Shown in pieces: positions 60,392-64,000 of a stretch of 64,000 nucleotides of DNA; the first letter of the stretch is position 1, and the number at the start of each line of letters is the position of its first letter. The position numbers were made by a program, and so were the translations under genes. Source of the stretch: Aphelocoma coerulescens. Taxonomy: Eukaryota; Chordata; Aves; Passeriformes; Corvidae. The notes under the pieces were generated by a model. That model was not told the DNA's origin, did not search any database, and saw only the letters and a list, made by a program, of their open reading frames with translations. The DNA is taken from NCBI RefSeq assembly GCF_041296385.1, contig NW_027184079.1, forward strand, positions 806,001 through 870,000, written 5' to 3'.

Positions 60392-61594
60392 ACAGGAGTC
60401 CCTGCTCTCCCAGAGCCATGTCGATCATCAGAAGCTGCTTGTGGCTGAGAATGCAGATGGCCACGAAAGGCCTAGGAGTAAAAACTGGAGCAAGGACGTG
60501 TGCAAGAAGATTTTCCCAGAGAAAAGCATCCTAGGAGCAGCAAGTGTCCTGGAGGTGCCAGTTGCCAGTATATGACTCCTAGGATGCTGTGGCGCTGCCA
60601 AAGTTGAAGAGGCTCAGAGAGCTGCCAGACACGATCCTCGAGCAGGAAAGGCAGATGTTGGGAGCACCAGGGAATTCCCTGCCGTCAGCAGTGGAGGAGC
60701 AGGATGAGGAAGATGTCCACGCTTGGGCTACTTGTGGCAAGAGTGTCCAAGGCTCCCAGTGCCTCCGTGGGAGCTGCAGGAGTGGTGACGGAGGACAACC
60801 ATTGGGCAGGACTGGCTGCTCCCTCAGAGCCGTGGCTCTCAGCAGAACCGTCTCATTGCTGAGGATGCACCTGTCCAGGAAGAGCATTGCAGAGGAGTAG
60901 GAGTCCAGCTCATTGCAGTAAGGGAATGGCTGAGGGATGTTTCCCAGGAGCAACTTTGCTGGAGGTGCCAGTTCCAGTCCATGGCTCGCAGGATGCTGCA
61001 GCACTGCCATAGGAGAAGGGGTTTTGCATGGTGCTAGAGAAGATCCTCGAGCAGCAAAGGCAGGTGTTTGCAGCTCCAGGGAATACCCTGACGTCAGCAG
61101 TGGAGTAGCAGGATGAGGAAGATGTCTACGCTTGGGCTACTTGTGGCAAGAGCCTCCATCCCTGCCCTTGCCTGGGTGAGAGTTGCCGGAGCGCAGATGG
61201 AGGAAGGCCTTTGGACAGGTGCAAGGTAAGAATGATGGATGGTCGGCAGTCGTGGTGTAAACAGAAACATTTCTTGCAATCATCCCTTCTGTTAGAATAG
61301 TTTCACTTTCCGGTTTGAATAGCGTGAGCCTGGAAAGCCAATAGTCTAAATGTTCAGATGTCTGGTACCCAGTAGTAGACATGAACTCAAGTCTCTCATA
61401 GAAACATGAGGTTTTTTCCTTAAGCCAAGTGCTGGGAAGGGAATTTCTTCTGCAAAAGTACTGTGCTTCTGCTGCTTGTTCCATTTTAGAAAGTTTCCTC
61501 CCTTGGCCCTGCCTTGTTTGAATAGTCCTTTCTCTTCTAACTAGAAGCTCCAGGTTTTCTTCTTACAAGTTGTCTTTGTTTTCTTTGTCCACAG
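60392..61594 (+). repeat. Monomer 54, mosaic L2
   Basis: Exon ends 61225. b-form start (GGCCTAGGAG, AAGGACGTG), then S-type CCAAAGTTGAAG as in monomer 1, then L2-type CAACCATTGG. Confidence 0.88.
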
Positions 61595-62797
61595 ACAGGA
61601 GTCCCTGCTCTCCCAGAGCCATGTCGATCATCAGAACCTGCTTGTGGCTGAGAATGCAGATGGCCACGAAAGGCCTAGAAGTAAAAACTGGAGCAATGTC
61701 GTGTCCAAGAAGATTTTCCCAGAGAAAAGCATCCTAGGAGCGGCAAGTGTCATGTAGCTGCCAGTTTCCAGTATATGACTCTCAGGATGCTGTGGCGCTG
61801 CCAAAGGCGAAGAGGATCAGAGAGCTGCCAGACACGATCCTCGAGCAGGAAAGGCAGATTTTAGGAGCTCCAGGGAATTCCCTGATGTCAGCAGTGGAGG
61901 AGCAGGATGAGGAAGATGTCCACGCTTGGGCTACTTGTGGCAAGAGTGTCCAAGGCTCCCAGTGCCTCCGTGAGAGCTGCAGGAGTGGAGTCAGAGGAAG
62001 GCCTTTGGACAGGACTGCCTCCTCCCTCAGAGCCATGGCTCTCAGCAGAACCGTCTCATTGCTGAGGATGCACCTGTCCAGGAAGAGCCTTGCAAAGGAG
62101 TAGGAGTCCAGCTCATTGCAGTAAGGGAATGGCTGAATGATGTTTCCCAGGAGCAACTATGCTGAAGGTGCCAGTTCTAGTCCATGGCTCGCAGGATGCT
62201 GCAGCACTGCCATAGGAGAAGGGGTTTGGCATGGTGCTAGAGAAGGTCCTCGAGCAGCAAAGGCAGGTGTTTGCAGCTCCAGGGAATACCCTGACGTCAG
62301 CAGTGGAGTAGCAGGATGAGGAAGATGTGCACGCTTGGGCTACTTGTGGCAAGAGCCTCTATCCCTGCCCTTGCCTGGGTGAGAGTTGCCGGAGCGCAGA
62401 TGGAGGAAGGCCTTTGGACAGGTGCAAGGTAAGAATGATGCATGGTCGGCAGTCGTGGTGTAAACAGAAACATTTCTTGCAATCATCCCTACTGTTAGAG
62501 TAGTTTCACTTTCCGGTTTGAATAGCGTGAGCCTGGAAAGCCAATAGTCTAAATGTTCAGATGTCTGGAACCCAATAGTAGACATGAACTCAAGTCTCTC
62601 ATAGAAACATCAGGCTTTTTCCTTAAGCCAAGTGCTGGGAGGGGAATTTCTTCTGCAATACTGCTGTGCTTCTGCTGCTTGTTCCATTTTAGAAAGTTTC
62701 CTCCCTTGGCTCTGCCTTGATTGAATAGTCCTTTCTCTTCTAACTAGAAGCTTCAGGTTTTAATCTTACAAGTTGTCTTTGTTTTCTTTGTCCACAG
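61595..62797 (+). repeat. Monomer 55, L3 variant
   Basis: Exon ends 62428. Private marks include AGCGGCAAGTGTCATG near 61739 and GACTGCCTCCTCC. Confidence 0.88.
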
Positions 62798-64000
62798 ACA
62801 GGAGTCCCTGCTCTCCCAGAGCCATGTCGATCATCAGAAGCTGCTTGTGGCCGTGGATGCAGATGGCCACGAAAGGCCTAGAAGTAAAATCTGCAGCAAG
62901 GTTGTGTGCAAGAAGATTTTCCCAGAGAAAAGCATCCTAGGAGCAGCAAGTGTCCTGGAGCTGCCAGTTGCCAGTATAGGACTCCTAGGATGCTGTTGCG
63001 CTTCCAAAATGTAAGAGGCTCAGAGAGCTGCCAGACACGATCCTCGAGCAGGAAAGGCAGATGTTGGGAGCTCCAGGGAATTCCCTGATGTCAGCAGTGG
63101 CGGAGCAATATGAGGAAGATGTCCACGCTTGGGCTACTTGTGGCAAGCGTGTCCAAGGCTCCCAGTGCCTCCGTGGGAGCTGCAGGAGTGGAGACGGAGG
63201 AAGGCCTTTGGGCAGGACTGGCTGCTCCCTCAGAGCCGTGGCTCTCAGCAGAACCGTCTCATTGCTGAGGATGCACCTATCCAGGAAGAGCCTTGCAAAG
63301 GAGTAGGAGTCCAGCTCATTGCAGTAAGGGAATGGCTGAAGGATGTTTCCCAGGAGCAACTATGCTGAAGGTGCCAGTTCCAGTCCATGGCTCGCAGGAT
63401 GCTGCAGCACTGCCATAGGAGAAGGCATTTGGCATGGTGCTAGAGAAGATCCTCGAGCAGCAAAGGCAGGTGTTTGCAGCTCCAGGGAATTCCTAGATGT
63501 CAGCAGTGGAAGATCAGGATGAGGAATATCTCCAGGCTTGGGCTACTTGTGGCAAGAGCCTCCATCCCTGCTCGAGCTTGGGTGAGAGTTGCCAGAGCGC
63601 AGACGGAGGAAGGCCTTTGGACAGGTGCAAGGTAAGAATGATGCATGGTCGGCAGTCGTGGTGCGAGCAGAAACATTTCTTGCAATCGCCTCTAGCTTTT
63701 AGAGTAGTTTCACTTTCCGGTTTGAATAGCGTGAGCCTGGAAAGCCGATAGTCTAAATGTTCAGATGTCTGCTACCCTATAGTAGACATGAACTCAAGTC
63801 TCTCATAGAAACATGAGGTTTTTTCCTTAAGCCAAGTGCTGGGAGGGGAATATCTTCTGCAAATCTACTGTGCTTCTGCTGCTTGTTCCATTTTAGAAAG
63901 TTTCCTCCCTTGGCCCTGCCTTGATTGAATAGTCCTTTCTCTTCTAACTAGAAGCTCCAGGTTTTAATCTTACAAGTTGTCTTTGTTTTCTTTGTCCACA
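62798..64000 (+). repeat. Monomer 56, L4 variant (one base short)
   Basis: Exon ends 63631; intron runs to the window edge. From 62911 on it repeats 1-1090 with one difference that I can see (662 C, 63572 T). Confidence 0.92.

Larger units (their letters stand above)
1..64000 (+). repeat. Tandem array of exon-intron monomers with higher-order organisation
   Basis: The same acceptor (CCACAG then ACAGG) recurs at spacings of 795 or 1198-1213 bp through the whole window, always followed by the same exon-like block and an AAG|GTAAGA donor. There are 57 monomers, all in one orientation, with no interruption by other sequence. Monomers of the same subtype differ by few bases, while different subtypes differ by scattered substitutions and short indels. 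This is the pattern of an array homogenised by unequal exchange and conversion. Function is unknown. The array runs off both ends of the window. Confidence 0.97.
57191..64000 (+). repeat. HOR 11, six monomers, runs off the window
   Basis: Monomer starts 57191, 57986, 59189, 60392, 61595 and 62798, ordered S-L2b-L3h-mosaic-L3h-L4v. The next acceptor G would be at 64001, so the window ends one base short of the monomer's end. Confidence 0.9.

Noticed and set aside
1..64000. A bacterial operon or phage with many small genes
   Set aside because: The many short ORFs on both strands are copies of the same few frames. There are no ribosome binding sites, most starts are GTG, and vertebrate-type splice signals repeat.
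1..64000. CRISPR array or minisatellite
   Set aside because: The repeated unit is about 0.8-1.2 kb and contains exon and intron blocks; there are no short repeats with unique spacers.
1..64000. Known avian W or Z chromosome repeats (EcoRI 1.2 kb family, MHM 2.2 kb repeat)
   Set aside because: The unit length is close to the first, and GAATTC sites are present. However, that family, as I recall it, is built of about 21-bp A/T-run repeats, which are absent here. The second has a different unit length. I have no sequence match to either.
1..64000. Tandem array of retroelements
   Set aside because: I see no terminal repeats, poly-A tails, target-site duplications, or reverse transcriptase or integrase motifs. 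The introns are retained, which argues against retrocopies.

Overview
The whole 64 kb window is one head-to-tail tandem array on the + strand. I count 57 monomers (the first lacks about 113 bases at its 5' end, the last lacks one base at its 3' end). I found no tRNA, rRNA, transposon, CRISPR array, origin or single-copy gene. The splice signals (a long polypyrimidine tract ending CCACAG at the 3' site, AAG|GTAAGA at the 5' site) and introns of about 370 bp indicate a vertebrate nuclear genome. An amniote, perhaps a bird, is my guess, but nothing in the window decides the species or chromosome.

Each monomer is an exon-like block plus an intron-like block of 364-370 bp. There are two monomer sizes. 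Short (S, 795 bp) has a 425 bp exon holding one module. Long (L, 1198-1213 bp) has an 831, 834 or 843 bp exon holding two diverged copies of that module (A and B). L monomers fall into recurring subtypes, which I call L1 to L4. The basic higher-order repeat (HOR) is S-L1-L2-L3-L4, 5614 bp. S monomers start at 1092, 6706, 12320, 17919, 24736, 30353, 35955, 41569, 47172, 52777 and 57191. HORs 1, 2, 3, 7 and 9 keep the canonical order. HORs 4 and 11 have six monomers and HOR 10 has four. HORs 5, 6 and 8 have L2 directly after S and an extra L3. Larger copied blocks lie on top of this, with offsets of 5617, 11216, 18036 and 62910 bp.

No exon has a reading frame open from acceptor to donor, so I do not annotate a functional protein gene. 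Both modules do show remains of the same coding frame, broken by stop codons and 1-bp frameshifts. Exon length differences (-3, +9) are multiples of three and intron ones (+1, -5) are not. The best description is an amplified, decayed coding exon, possibly transcribed as a repetitive spliced non-coding RNA. I do not recognise the protein family. The small ORFs on both strands recur because the DNA repeats, and I do not treat them as genes.
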